Below are positions 43,395 to 62,800 of a stretch of DNA of 64,000 nucleotides, piece by piece. The DNA lies in contig NZ_BMWG01000019.1 of assembly GCF_014651115.1 (NCBI RefSeq), positions 96,741 through 160,740 of the forward strand, read 5' to 3'. Each line of letters opens with the position of its first letter. The stretch's first letter is position 1. A model generated the notes under the pieces. That model worked only from the letters and a program-made list of their open reading frames with translations, was not told the DNA's origin and ran no database searches. The DNA is from Streptomyces inusitatus (GTDB lineage Bacteria > Actinomycetota > Actinomycetes > Streptomycetales > Streptomycetaceae). The position numbers and the translations under genes are program-made.

Positions 43395-43482
43395 TCGATC
43401 TCCCAGAGTTCTGTCGAGCCGGTCGGTGTGAATCGCGCGCCTTTCTCGGAACCGGATCACTCTCTTCGTCCCCTCGCCCTCC

Positions 43483-44256
43483 TCACCCCCAATAGATCTT
43501 GCTCTCGGCGGATCGGAACCGGAGCGTGGTCAAGGCCGCGAACACGGCGGTGAAGCCGAGCAGCGCGCCGAGCGGAACGGCCGCATCGGCCAGGCCGCCC
43601 CGCTCCAGTACGACCATGTGCAGCCCGCGCACGGCCCAGTGGGTGGGCAGGGCCGGTGCGACGGAACTCACCCAGTTCGGCAGGGCCGGCAGCGGGACGA
43701 GTGCGCCGCCGAGCGCCGCGAGTACGAGCCCGCAGAGCCCGCTGACCGAGTTGAGCTGCTGGGACGTACGGGAGACGGCGGCCAGCAGCGCGCCGAAGAC
43801 GCTCAGGCACAGCGCGGTCGCCAGCAGCACCAGGACCAGGGCGGGCCAGGAGCCGGAGACCCGGAAGCCGAGCAGGGGCACCGCGACGGCGAACAGGCCG
43901 AGCATCTGAACCAGGGACATGATCACCCAGGGCGCCACCTTGCCCACGACGATGTCCAGTGTCGACGCGGGGCTGGCCCTGAGCCGGTCCCAGGTGCCCC
44001 AGGCATGGTCGCGGAAGAACGCGAACCCCGGCCGCCCGACGCCGAGCGCGGCGAAGGCCACCGCCATGCCCGGGACGGCGAGCTCGGCCCCGCCCGTACC
44101 GTCGGCGCTGGTGGTCGGCACGGCTGCCGCGAAGAGGCCCTGTGTGAGCGCGGCGAGCACGATCGGCAGCAGGATCCCGAGCAGGGTCGAGCCGGGCATG
44201 GTGCCGATGATCCTCAGTTCGTGGCGCATGATCACCGCGCCGCCGAGGCCCCTCAT
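43483..44256 (-). CDS. ABC-2-type exporter permease
   Basis: A 257-residue integral membrane protein with about six hydrophobic segments (GILLPIVLAALTQGLFAAAV, LAVPGMAVAFAALGV, WVIMSLVQMLGLFAVAVPLL, PALVLVLLATALCLSVFGAL, LCGLVLAALGGALVPL, LGALLGFTAVFAAL). It has the ABC-2 pattern of drug and peptide exporters. Its start overlaps the ATPase stop by ATGA. Together they form a one-ATPase/one-permease exporter, likely secreting the cluster's product and giving self-protection. Confidence 0.85.
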   Translation of the reverse strand: MRGLGGAVIMRHELRIIGTMPGSTLLGILLPIVLAALTQGLFAAAVPTTSADGTGGAELAVPGMAVAFAALGVGRPGFAFFRDHAWGTWDRLRASPASTLDIVVGKVAPWVIMSLVQMLGLFAVAVPLLGFRVSGSWPALVLVLLATALCLSVFGALLAAVSRTSQQLNSVSGLCGLVLAALGGALVPLPALPNWVSSVAPALPTHWAVRGLHMVVLERGGLADAAVPLGALLGFTAVFAALTTLRFRSAESKIYWG

Positions 44257-45296
44257 GAGAGCGTCTCGCCGGAGGCGTAGCGGCGTCCGGTCAGGGCGAG
44301 GTAGACGGTCTCCAGACTGGGCTCCACGATCTCCACCCCGCGCAGCCGCCCGGCGTCCTCGCCCAGGGCGAGGACCGTCGTGGCGATCGTGGCGGCCGGG
44401 TCCCGTGTCGTGACGCGCAGCACACCGCCGTCGCGTTCGGCGAAGCCCTCGTGGCCCCGCCCGTCCGCCGCGAGGGGCGCGGGCCCGGCGAACCGGAACT
44501 CCACCGTGGGGGTGGAGTGTCCCGCCACCAGCTCCCGGACGGATCCTCGGGCGATGACGGTCCCGGCTTCGAGGAGGGCGACCGAAGCCCCGAGCGTCTC
44601 CACCTCCTGGAGATAGTGGGTGGAGTAGACGACCGCCGAGCCGTCGGCCGCCAGTTCGCGTACGACGTCGAGAAGGCGGGCCCGGCTCTCGATGTCCGCG
44701 CCCGCGGTCACCTCGTCGAGCAGCAGCAGTCTCGGCCGGTGCAGCAGCGCCATCGCGGTGTGCGCCCGCCGCTTCTGACCGCCCGACAGCTCGCCCACCG
44801 GCCGGTCCAGCAGGGTCTCGATGGACAGGGCCCGCGACACCTCGCCGATGCGCGCGCCCAGCTCCCGGCCGCGCAGACCGGCCAGTTCGCCGAAGAGCCG
44901 CAGATTACGGCGCGTGCTCAGCGGCGGGTACACACCCAGGTCCTGCGGCACCAGACCGGTCATCCGCCGTGCCGCCCCGGGATCCGCCGCCGCGTCGACA
45001 CCGGCGACCTCGACCGAGCCGGAGTCCGCCCGGCGCAGTCCGGCCACGATCGACACGAACGTGGACTTGCCCGCGCCGTTCGGCCCGAGCAGGGACACGA
45101 TCTCCCCGGCGGCGACCCTCAGATCGACACCGTCGAGCGCCGTCAGATCGCCGTAGGACTTGCGCAGCTCCCTCACGTCGAGCACCGGGGAGACCGCGGG
45201 CACGGCGGACACGGCGGACACGGCCTGTTCCGGGGAGCCTTCCGGCGCCGGGGGTCCGGTGTTCTCCGCGGCCGGGGCGGACGGGCCGGCGGTCAT
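44253..45296 (-). CDS. ABC exporter ATP-binding protein (DrrA type)
   Basis: A 347-residue ATPase. Walker A is LLGPNGAGKSTFV, the Q-loop is GLVPQDLGVYPPLS, the signature is ELSGGQKRRAHTAMALLHRP, and Walker B follows at LLLLDEVTAGADIESRARLL. The H-loop is VYSTHYLQEVE. The C-terminal ~90 residues match DrrA-type drug exporters. The first 50 residues are a low-complexity Ala/Pro/Val stretch with AVSAVSAVPAVSPV from short tandem repeats. It overlaps both neighbours by ATGA (oxygenase upstream, permease downstream), so the three are co-translated. Confidence 0.92.
   Translation of the reverse strand: MTAGPSAPAAENTGPPAPEGSPEQAVSAVSAVPAVSPVLDVRELRKSYGDLTALDGVDLRVAAGEIVSLLGPNGAGKSTFVSIVAGLRRADSGSVEVAGVDAAADPGAARRMTGLVPQDLGVYPPLSTRRNLRLFGELAGLRGRELGARIGEVSRALSIETLLDRPVGELSGGQKRRAHTAMALLHRPRLLLLDEVTAGADIESRARLLDVVRELAADGSAVVYSTHYLQEVETLGASVALLEAGTVIARGSVRELVAGHSTPTVEFRFAGPAPLAADGRGHEGFAERDGGVLRVTTRDPAATIATTVLALGEDAGRLRGVEIVEPSLETVYLALTGRRYASGETLS
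45199..45225. repeat. nine-base tandem repeat in ABC ATPase gene
   Basis: Three copies of about nine bases (CACGGCGGA type) encoding AVSAVSAV in the low-complexity N-terminus of the ATPase. Confidence 0.65.
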
Positions 45297-46336
45297 GGCC
45301 TGCCTCCGGGCGGGAGAGGCGGGCAGACCTGGGAGCCCGCCGCGCGGACACCTCGGGACGGGCGGAGGTCGGCGACCGCGAAACAGCGCCGGAGCCACCG
45401 GTCGCCGCCGTCGTAGCGCGGCTGGAAGCCGGTGCGGCCGTGCACGGCGGCACGGTTGTCCACGATCATCAGGTCGCCCGCTTCCAGCACGGCGCCCACC
45501 AGCACCGCGGACATGGCGCCGTGCAGTTCGCCGAACGCCCGTGCCGCGGTGTCGCCCGCCGGTTCCATCGCGTGGAAATCGGCGATCAGCTCCGGCTCGG
45601 AGTCCGGCCCGGACAGGACGGGCAGCGGGGGCGAGACGGCGTCCCCGCCGGCCCGGCCGAACGAGCTGCTGTGGCGGATCCGGAACAGCGGCCTGCGCAG
45701 CACCGAGACACACCCGGCGGACAGCCGGGGCAGCGCCCGTGTGATCGCGCCTGAGGTGGTGACCGCCCGGCGCTCATGGTCGGCGCGCAGACACAGCAGG
45801 GTGATGAAGTCCGGCTTGAAGGGGTGGAAGCCGTCCTCGGTGTGCAGTTCGAGCATCACGCTGCCGCTGTTCTCCTGCCGCCGCTCGGCGCCCCTCACCG
45901 GGACGATGTCCTGGACGAGGTGGCCCGACTTCTCGTCCGCGTAGGCGATGACATCGCCGAGCCAGGACACCGCGGCGAGCTGGGCCAGGGTCGCCAGCGG
46001 GAGCCGCGACCAGTCCGTGACGGCGCCGTCGGCGGGCGTCGGGGGCAGATCGTCGTCGATCGGCGCGTTCCGCACGATCAGCGTGCCGTACGGGTTGCCG
46101 GCTCTCCGGAACCGGCTGAGCACCCTGGCCAGCCGGGGCGGGAGCCAGCGTGCCGCCAGCTCGACGTCCATGAGCAGGTCGGGGTCGTCGAGCAGCGCCG
46201 GGCTCAGCGGGCCCGTGCGCGGCAGCCCGTCGGCCAGCTCGGCGGCGGCCTTCCGGAACTGCGCCGTCTCCTGCTCCGTCAGTTCGAGCGTCACCTCCTC
46301 GGCACCGCCGATGAAGGGCTCGTGGTACGTCGGCAA
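45293..46336 (-). CDS. Fe(II)/2-oxoglutarate oxygenase of the clavaminate-synthase/AsnO type
   Basis: A 347-residue non-heme iron oxygenase. The iron site is LELHTEDGFHPFKPDFITLL (H-x-E), with the distal His in NRAAVHGRTGFQPRYDG and the 2-oxoglutarate Arg in DRWLRRCF. H-T-E-D-x-F-H-P followed by L-x-C-L-R is shared with Asn and Arg beta-hydroxylases (AsnO, VioC). These act on free amino acids before NRPS loading. NRPS-1 carries an Asn-type A domain, so 3-hydroxylation of Asn is the leading hypothesis. It lies between MbtH and the ABC exporter genes. Confidence 0.87.
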   Translation of the reverse strand: MPTYHEPFIGGAEEVTLELTEQETAQFRKAAAELADGLPRTGPLSPALLDDPDLLMDVELAARWLPPRLARVLSRFRRAGNPYGTLIVRNAPIDDDLPPTPADGAVTDWSRLPLATLAQLAAVSWLGDVIAYADEKSGHLVQDIVPVRGAERRQENSGSVMLELHTEDGFHPFKPDFITLLCLRADHERRAVTTSGAITRALPRLSAGCVSVLRRPLFRIRHSSSFGRAGGDAVSPPLPVLSGPDSEPELIADFHAMEPAGDTAARAFGELHGAMSAVLVGAVLEAGDLMIVDNRAAVHGRTGFQPRYDGGDRWLRRCFAVADLRPSRGVRAAGSQVCPPLPPGGRP

Positions 46337-46375
46337 ACCGTCCTCCTCAGGATCTGGTACGCGGTCGTCGGCGGA

Positions 46376-46594
46376 TCAGGAGTCCGCGCCGTCCATGGCG
46401 TCGGCGAGGCTCTTCGGGCGCATGTCGGTCCAGTGCTCCTCGATGTGGGCGAGGCAGGCCTCCCGGGAGTCCTCGCCATGGGCGATCCGCCATCCGGCCG
46501 GGACCTCCACGAAGGACGGCCACAGCGAGTACTGGCCCTCGTCGTTGACGAGCACCAGATAGGTGCCGTCGGGGTCCTCGAAGGGATTGGTCAT
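46376..46594 (-). CDS. MbtH-like NRPS accessory protein
   Basis: A 72-residue MbtH-family protein: MTNPFEDPDGTYLVLVNDEG, QYSLWPSFVEVPAGW and then HIEEHWTDMRPKSL. It has the conserved N-P-F, S-L-W-P, P-x-G-W and T-D-x-R-P elements. MbtH proteins bind and activate adenylation domains. It starts 50 bases after the stop of NRPS-2 and should serve the A domains of both synthetases. Confidence 0.96.
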   Translation of the reverse strand: MTNPFEDPDGTYLVLVNDEGQYSLWPSFVEVPAGWRIAHGEDSREACLAHIEEHWTDMRPKSLADAMDGADS

Positions 46595-46644
46595 GGGTGG
46601 GCTTCCTTCCTTCTTCGGTTTTTACGGCGGTGGTCGCCGGGCGA

Positions 46645-53816
<7,172 letters not shown>

Positions 53817-53820
<4 letters not shown>

Positions 53821-56800
53821 CGTGTCCTCCTCCATTCGGCTTCGAGCCGCTCAAGTCCTTGCTGGCTCAGCCGCACCAGCGGTACGTCGGACGGGGTGAG
53901 TCCGCCCGCGGCGGGGCGGGTCGCGTGCGCGGCCAGCACTTCCAGGGCGCGCTCCCAGGCAGCGGCCAGATCGCGCGGGCCCGCCTCGCCGAACCGGTCC
54001 TTCGGCAGGCTCCAGGTAGCGGTCAGCCGGGGGCCGCCCGGACGGTCCACCGCGGCGGCCCTCATCTCGATCTGATACGCCGACCGCCCGCCGGGCCCGT
54101 CCGGCCAGGGTCCGGACGGGATCCCCGGGAGCCGCCCGAGGTAGTGGAACGCGACCCGGGGTGCGGGCAGGACCGCCAGGACCGGTGCGGTGCCGGGGTT
54201 GAGGTGGCGCAGCAGACCGAAGCCCGCTCCGCCGTCCGGCAGGGACCTCAGTTCCTCTTTGACCCGCTTCAGGGCCGATACGGCGGCGTCCCCGCTCTCC
54301 CACAGCTCCCGCCGGTCCGCTCCGCCGAGGTTCAGACGGACGGGATGGGTGACGGTGAAGCGGCCCAGGGTGCGGGAGAGGTCGATGTCCTCGGCGATGC
54401 CGGTCCGGCCGGGCCTCCGCACATCGGCGACCACGAAGTCTCCCCGGGCGGCCCCGGTGGCCCCGGTGGCCCGCCCGCGTCGCCAGTCGGCCACCGCCAG
54501 GGCGAACGCGGTCAGCAGTACGTCCTCGGTGTCGGCGCGGAAGGCTTCTGGCACGCTGGTGAGCAGGGCCCGCGTGCACTCGGCGGACAGGGTGGTCGTG
54601 AGGGTGTCCGCCTCGGCTGCCGGGTCCCCGCCCGGCTTCTCGCCCGGCTCCCGGGGGCCGGTGTCCGGCTGGGAGAGGAGCCAGGTCCACCGTGCCAGCT
54701 CGTCGACGCGCCGGGCGTCCTGCGCCTGGGCGCGCAGATGCTGGGCCCAGCGCCGGAACGAGGTGCCGACCTCGGGGAGTTCGGGCCGGCGGCCGGCGGC
54801 GGCCGCCTCGCAGGCGGTGGTGACGTCCTGGAGGAGTACGCGCCAGGATCCGGCGTCCGCGACGAGGCGGTGCAGCACCAGCAGCAGGCTGCCGGGCCGG
54901 TCCGGCCCGGCGTCGAACCAGACCGTCCGGAGCAGTGCCCCGGACTCCGGCGCGAGGCGGGCGGCGGCCGCGCGTTCCCCGGCGGCGAGCCGGGCCTCGT
55001 CCGGCGCCGCGCCGATACGGTGGAGGAGGTCCGCGGCCCGGACCGTTCCGGGCGGTGTCACCTCCGCCGACCACTCGTACCCGTCCGTCCGGCCCGTCCC
55101 CGGGCCCTCGCCGGGAACACGGTTCAGACGCATCCGCAGTACGTCGTGGTGGTCCAGGACCGCCTGGAGGGCCGCCTCCACCTCCCCCTCGGTCAGCCCC
55201 GCGGGAACCTCCACGGCCATCGCCTCGTACCGGGTGCCGGGATCCGGGTCCCGTTCGCGCAGCTCGTGCAGGGCCGGTGTCAGCGGCACCGTACCGATGC
55301 CCGCCCGGCGCGCCCCGGCACCGGCACCGGCACCGGCACCGGCCGGCGGCCCGTCGGGCGTCTGGGCGGCCGAGGCGAGCGCGGCCACCGTTTTGTGCCG
55401 GAACACCGCCTGGGGGGTGATCGCGATGCCCGCCTCCCTGGCCCTGCTGACCAGTTGGATGGAGACGATGCTGTCGCCGCCGATGTCGAAGAAGTCGTCG
55501 TCGACGCCGACGGCCGGCAGACCGAGGACATCGGCGAAGATGTCGCACAGCAGCCGCTCCCGCTCGGTGGCGGGCGGGCGGGACGGCGGGAGGCCGGGGA
55601 GTTCCGGCGCGGGCAGCGCCCCGCGGTCGACCTTGCCGTTCGGCGTCAGCGGCAGGGCGTCGACGGTGACGACGGCCGAGGGCACCAGATACTCCGGCAG
55701 TCTCTCCCGCAGCCGGGCGCGTACGGACGCGCCCAGGGCCGCCCCCGGCGCGCCCCCGGCCGGATCGTTGGTGAAGCCGGGTGGCACGGGCCGGTCCGGC
55801 GCACCGGGGACCACCGGCCGGTATCCCCCGGTGACCGGGGTTCCGGCACTGTCCGGGGCGTCGGCGACCAGGGCGTCGAAGCGGTCGTCGCCCTCCTCGC
55901 CCGACCAGGTGATCTCCACCCGGAAGCCGAGCCGTTCACCCAGTTCGCACAGGGTCTCCGGGTCGACGGGCGCGGTGTGCGCCACGGTGGCCCCGCCCGT
56001 CAGCCGGGCGTTGGGGATTCCGGTGACCCTCAGCCGCTCCGGCCTGCGCGCGGTCAGCAGCGCGGCGAACTCCTCCGCCCCTTCGGCCGTCTCCTTCCAG
56101 CGCAGTACCGGCGCGTCGTCGAACGAGCGGGCCGGTGACGGCAGCGGTGCGCGGCGCAGGACGACGTCGTACCGGTAGCGGGAGAGCTCGTTGTGGTACC
56201 GGCCGCGCTTGAGCCGCACGTCCACGGCGGCGATCTCGGGCAGGGTCTCGGCGACGGCCGGGAAGAAGTCCGGGTCGACCAGCAGTTCCCGTTCCGGCGC
56301 GGTGCTGCCGGTGGCGGCCCGCAGCGTCGGCAGCAGCCGCAGATTGCGCACATCGCCGAGGAAGAGCGCGCCGCCGGGCACCAGCAGCCCCATCGCCTTG
56401 CCGATCACCTCGGTCAGATAGCCGGCGTCGGGGAAGTACTGGGCCACGGAGTTGAGCACCACGGTGTCGAAGAAGCCCTCGGGCAGCCCGGTGATGTCGT
56501 CCGCGGGCCGCACCCGCAGCTCCACCCGGGGGGCGATCTCCGGCTCGTCGGCCAGCCGGGCCGCCAGGGCCCCGATCGCGACCGAGGACAGATCGGTGCC
56601 CCAGTACCGCTCGCACTCCCCGGCGAGCCGGGACAGGATCAGGCCTCGGCCCACCCCGATCTCCAGGACGCGCCGGGGCCGCAGCTCCCGGATCCGGTCG
56701 ACGGTCGCGTCCCGCCACTGCCGCATCTCGCTCTCCGGGATCGGCAGCCCGTCGTAACTGCTGTTCCAGCCGGTGAAGTCCTCGCCGAACGGAGCGGGCG

Positions 56801-59800
56801 CGGACTGCCCGTACAGCGTGTCGTACAGCTGCCGCCACTGCGCGAGCGTCCGGCTGCCCGTCTCCTGCGACTCCTGTGACTCCTGCGGTCCGTCGGCGGT
56901 GTCCGGGGCGGCCTCGGGAGTCTCCGGCTCCGGCACCACGTATCCCACCAGCCGGATTCCGCCGGGCCCGTCCTCGCGGACCGCCGCGACCGCCTGCGCC
57001 ACCCGGGGGTGGGCGGCCATCGCGGACTCGACCTCGCCCAGCTCGACCCGGTGTCCCCGGATCTTCACCTGCTGATCGGCCCTTCCGGCGAACTCCAGGT
57101 CGCCCGCGGAGTTCCACCGCGCGAGGTCCCCGGTCCGGTACATCCGCTCCCCCGGCGCGCCGAACGGAGCGGCCGTGAACCGCTCGGCGGTCAGGCCCGG
57201 CCGTCCGAGGTAGCCGCGCGCCAGGCCCGGGCCGGCGAGGTACAGCTCGCCCACCACCCCCGGCGGCACCGGACGCAGCCGGGCGTCCAGCACCTGGGTC
57301 CGGGCGTCGGGGAGCGGGGTGCCGATGGGCGGGATCCCGTCCTCGCCGGACAGCGGCCCGCTCATCGTCGCGCAGACCGTCGACTCCGTCGGCCCGTAGG
57401 CGTTGACCATGCGACGGCCCCGGCTCCAGACGGCCGCCGTCTGGGGCGGGCAGGCCTCACCGGCCACGATCAGGGTGGTCACCGGCGTCAGCTGATCGGG
57501 GGTCATCACCCCGAGCGCCACCGGCGGCACGGTCAGATGCGTCACCCCGCGCTCGGCGACCAGGGCGGCCAGGTCCGGTCCCGGCAGCAGCCTCTCGGAG
57601 GGTGCCACCACGAGCGTCGCGCCGGTCAGCAGTGCCATGCACAGCTCCCAGAACGCCGCGTCGAAGCCGGGCGAGGCGAATTGCAGGACTCTGGCGCCCG
57701 GCCCGGCGCCGAAGGCACGCCGCTGGGCCGCCACCAGGGCGGCCACTCCGGCATGGGTAACCGTCACGCCCTTGGGTGTGCCGGTCGAGCCGGAGGTGTA
57801 CAGGACGTAGGCGGGGTTCGCGGGCGTCAGCGGGCGTACGCGGTCGGCGTCCCCCGGGTCGCCGACCGGACGCCCGGCCCGGGCCCTTTCCGCTTCCGTT
57901 TCCGCTTCGGCTTCGGCTTCGGCTTCGGCTTCGGCTTCGGCCAGGTTCAGCCTGGGCAGTTCAGCGCCGCCGGGCAGTTCGCCGTCGCCGGTGCCGGGGC
58001 CTCCGGTGCCGCCGGTCAGCAGCAGTGACGGCCGGGCGTCGTGGAGCAGGAACGCGAGGCGCTCGGCCGGGTGGCCGAGGTCGAGCGGGAGGTAGGCCGC
58101 CCCCGCCTTGAGGACCGCGAGTATCGCCACGACCAGATCGGCGGAGCGGGGGAAAGCCAGCGCGACGGTCCGCTCCGGCCCTATGCCGCGCGAGATCAGC
58201 AGATGGGCCAGCCGGTTCGCCCTGGCGTTGAGCTCCCCGTAGGTCAGCGCGCCGGTTTCGGACAGTACGGCCGTCTCCCCGGGCCGGTGGGCGGCCTGAC
58301 GCTCGAACAGCGCCGGGAGAACGGCCCGCGGAATCGGGTCCCCGGCGGGGCCCGCCACCCGGGCGCGCTCGGCGGGGGTGAGGATGTCGACCTCGCCGAT
58401 GCGCCGCGCCGGATCGCCGCTCACCGCCTCCAGGAGTCGGATCCACCGCGCCGCCAGGGCCTCGACCGTCCGCCGGTCGAACAGGTCGGCGCTGTACTCC
58501 ACCGTCCCGCGCACTCCCCCGAAGGAGCCGGCGGGCGCTCCCGGCGGCGCGGGGCGTTCCGAGAGACTGAAGAACAGGTCGAACCGCGAGGTCCCCGAAG
58601 CGGCCGGCTCGGGTGTCACCTCCACTCCGGCCAGCGACAGACCCGCCTCCGGTGTGTTCTGGAGCACCAGCGCCACCTGGAACAGCGGATGGCGGTTGGG
58701 GGAGCGGACCGGGTTGAGCACCTCCACCAGCTGTTCGAAGGGCACGTCCTGGTGGGCGTAGGCGCTCAGCGCGGTCTCCCGCACCCGTGCGAGCAGTTCG
58801 CCGAACGACGGGTCGCCGGAGGTGTCGGTCCGCATCACCAGCGTGTTGACGAACAGTCCGATCGCGTCGTCGAGGACCTCGTCGCGACGCCCCGCGACAC
58901 CGCTGCCGATCGGCAGATCCGTACCGGCTCCGAGCCTGGTCAGCAGGGCGGCCAGACCGGCGTGGAGCACCATGTGCAGGCTGGTCCCCTCCGCCCGGGC
59001 CAGGCCCGCCAACGCCCGGTGCAGCCCGGGGCCCAGATCGAAGCCGAGGGTCCCGCCCCGGTATGTGGAGACGGCGGGGCGGGTGCGGTCCGCCGGGAGC
59101 GCGAGCTGTTCGGGCAGCCGCGCCAGCGCCCCGGTCCAGTACCCGATCTCCCGGGCGAACAGGCTGTCCGGGTCGTTCTCGTCCCCCAGCAGCGTGCGCT
59201 GCCAGAGCGTGTAGTCCGTGTACTGAACAGGCAGCGGGGTCCATGCCGGGGCCTCGCCCCGGCACCGCGCGGCGTAGGCCGACGCGAGGTCCCGTGACAG
59301 CGGGGCCGTCGACCAGCCGTCCCCCGCGATGTGGTGCACCAGGACCACCAGGACGTGTTCGCGCTCGCCCAGGACGAACAGCTCGGCCCGCAGCGGCAGA
59401 TCGACCGCGAGATGGAAGGGGTAGCGCGCCGCTTCCGCCACGGCCTCGCGGAGCCCGGCCTCGTCGGTGTGCCGGACGATCAGTTCGGGGCGCGCGTCGG
59501 CCGTACGGAGGACGAGCTGACGGGGCACCCCGTCCGTCGCGGGGAACACGGTGCGCAGGCTCTCGTGCCGTGCCACGACGTCGGCCAGCGCGGCCCGCAG
59601 CGCGCCCCGGTCCAGCCCGCCGCGCAGCCGCAGGGCGAACGGCATGTTGTAGGTCGCGCTCGGCCCCTCCAGACGGTGCAGGAACCACAGCCTCTGCTGT
59701 GCGAAGGAGAGCGGCACCACGGCGGGCCTGGGCATCGGACGCAGGGCCGGGCGCGGCTTCTCGTGCCGTGCCTCCGCCTCGCTCAGCAGCTCGGCGAGCC

Positions 59801-62800
59801 CTGCGGCGGTGGGCGCCTCGAACACGGCGCGGACGGGGAGTTCGACGCCGAGGACGGTCCGGACGCGGCTGAGCAGCCGGGTCGCCAGCAGCGAGTGCCC
59901 GCCCAGGTCGAAGAAGTCGTCGTCGACACCGACCGCCGCCACCCCGAGGACCTGCGCGAAGAGGTCGCACAGTGTCTGTTCCCTCGGTGAGGCGGGCCTG
60001 CGCGAGCCCGAGAGGGATCCGAGGTAGGGGGCGGGGAGCGCCGCCCGGTCGAGCTTTCCGTGAGCGGTCAGGGGAAGCCCGTCGAGGACCATCACCGCGG
60101 TCGGCACCATGTAGTCGGGCAGCCGCTCCCGCAGCGACAGGGTGAGCGCGGCGACGAGTTCGCCGCGTCGGCGCGAGGCCGAGGGGTCGTTCGCGAGCGC
60201 CGCCGAAGACGTGTCCGACGCGGTCACAGCCGGACGGTGGACGCCGTCGAGCGCGCCCGGCAGGGGGTGCAGGAAGAGGACGTCGAGGCGCTCGGCGTCC
60301 TCGCCCGAGCGGGTCACCGCGACCTGGTAGCCCATCCGCTCGCCCAGTTCGTGGAAGGCGTCGGGGCCGAGCCCCGGTGGCGTGGACCGCTCCGCGGCCC
60401 CGAGCGCGGCGAGCAGATCCGCCGGTGCCGCTCCCTCGTCGAGGGCGCGCAGTGCCGCGGCCTCGTCCGCCAGCCGCTCGTCGGGGACGCCGGTCACCCG
60501 CAGCGCCGGTACGCGGTACCACGCCAGCTTGCGTTCGAGGGCGGCCGGACCGCTGATGTCGTGACCCCAGCGCAGCTCCGGGGCCCCCGCGAGGGACCGG
60601 AGCCGGTGTACCGGCCGCTTGTGGAGCACAACGTCGTACCGGTAGCGGCTCAGCTCATTCACGTAGGCGCCGCGCTTGATCCGGAGGTCGACACCGGCGA
60701 TGTCGTCGCGCCGCGCCGCGAGCGCGGTGAAGAACCCGGGGTCGAGGAGCAGTTCCTTCTCCAGCGGCATGGACTGCTCCACCGCGCGGCGTACCACGGC
60801 GGCGTCGGCGGACGCCGTGGCACGGCGCAGTTGCACCGCCGTGTGCAGGCAGCGCAGCAGCCGCAGGTCGCGCACATCGCCGAGGAACACCGCCCCGCCG
60901 GGCCTCAGCAGCTCCAACGCCGTATCGATCACACGGGTGAGATAGCCGGCGTCGGGGAAGTACTGGGCGACCGAGTTGATCACCACGGTGTCGAAGTGGC
61001 CGGGCGGCAGGCCGTCGGCGTCCGCGGCGGACTGGACGCGCAGTTCCACCCGCCCGCCCAGGCCCTGTTCGGCCGCCTGGGCCCGGAGCCGGCCGACGGC
61101 GTCCGCCGAGATGTCGGTGCCCCAGTAGGTCTCGCACTCCGGCGCGAGCCGCGAGAGGAGCAGGCCGCTGCCCACGCCGATCTCCAGCACCCGGGAGGGC
61201 CGCAGCTCGCGGATCCGCGCGACGGTGGCGTCCCGCCACTGGCGCATCTGCTCGACGGGTATCGGCGTTCCGTCGTAGCTGCTGGTCCAGCCGGCGAAGT
61301 CCTCGCCGAACGGGGGCGGCTCCGCGCCGGCGCGCCCGTCGCCGTAGAGGGAGTCGTACACGTCCTGCCACTCGCCGAGCTGGGCCCGTGCCACCTCGTC
61401 GTCCCGCTGTTCGCCGACCGCCGGGACGACATAGGCCACCAGTCGCGCATCGGACGGCCGGTCCTCCCGGGCGACCACGGCGACCTGTGACACGGCCTCG
61501 TGCCGGGACAGCACCGCCTCGATCTCGGCGGGTTCGATCCGGTGTCCGCGGATCTTGATCTGCTCGTCCGCGCGGCCGGTGAAGACCAGCAGTCCGTCCG
61601 TGTTCCACCGGGCCAGATCCCCGGTCCGGTACATCCTGGCTCCCGGGCCGCCGAACGGGTCCGCCACAAACCGCTCCGCCGTCGGTCCTGGCCGGTTCAG
61701 ATAGCCCCGGGCGAGCTGCGCCCCGGCCAGATACAGCTCCCCGGTGACACCGGGCGGCACCAGTCTCATCCGCGTGTCGAGGACATGGGCCCGCGTGTTC
61801 GGGACGGGCCGCCCGATCGGCACCGGGCCGTCCCCGATCGCCGCGCCGGGCGGCACCCGGTGCACGACACAGCCCACCGTGGCCTCGGTCGGCCCGTACT
61901 CGTTGACCACCGCGGCCCCCGGCCGCGACCTCCGCCACGGCCCGAGCTGCTCGCCGGTGAGCTGTTCACCGCCCACGACCAGCTCCGCGACCGGCGCCGG
62001 TGTCCCGGGCCGGGTGTCGAGCAGCGCGAGATGGCTCGGGGTCGCCTTGAGGAAGGTGTACGGACCCGGGGCGGAGGCTCCCTCCGACACCTCTCCGACC
62101 AGCACTCGTCCGCCGGCCGTCAGCGGGACGAACAGCGCCGTGACGGTCAGGTCGAAGGAGACCGGCGAATGCAGCAGCACCGTCCCGGCCGTGCCCGGGT
62201 ACGCCTCGCGGGCGAAGTCCAGGTAGGCCGCGAGCGCCCGGTGTTCGACGACCACGCCCTTGGGGCGGCCCATGGAACCGGAGGTGTAGATCACATACGC
62301 GGGGTGGCTCGATCGCAGTGCCGTCGTCCGGTCGGTGTCCGACGGATCGCGCTCGGGCTGTTCCGCGACGGCCCGCGCGGTCTCCGCGCCGTCCGTCCCG
62401 ATCCAGCGCACACCCTCCTGGGGCAGGTCCGTGACCAGCGCGCTCAGGGTGAGTCCGCAGCTCACGCGGGCTTCGCCGAGCATGGGGCGAAGCCGCTCGG
62501 CCGGGTGGGCGGGGTCGAGCGGCAGATACGCGGCGCCCGTCTTGAGGACGGCCAGCAGCGCGACGACGAGGTCGGCCGAGCGGGGCAGGGCGACCGCCAC
62601 GACATGCTCGGGTCCCGTTCCCCGGGCGATGAGCAGATGCGCCAGACGGTTGGCCCGCGCGTTCAGCTCGGCGTAGTTCAGTTCGGTGGTGCCGTCGGTC
62701 ACGGCGACCGCGTCCGGCGTACGCGCCGTCTGTGTCTCGAAGGCCCGCGGCAGCGGTGTCGGCCGGGTCTCGGACTCGGTGCCGTTCCATGTCACCAGCA

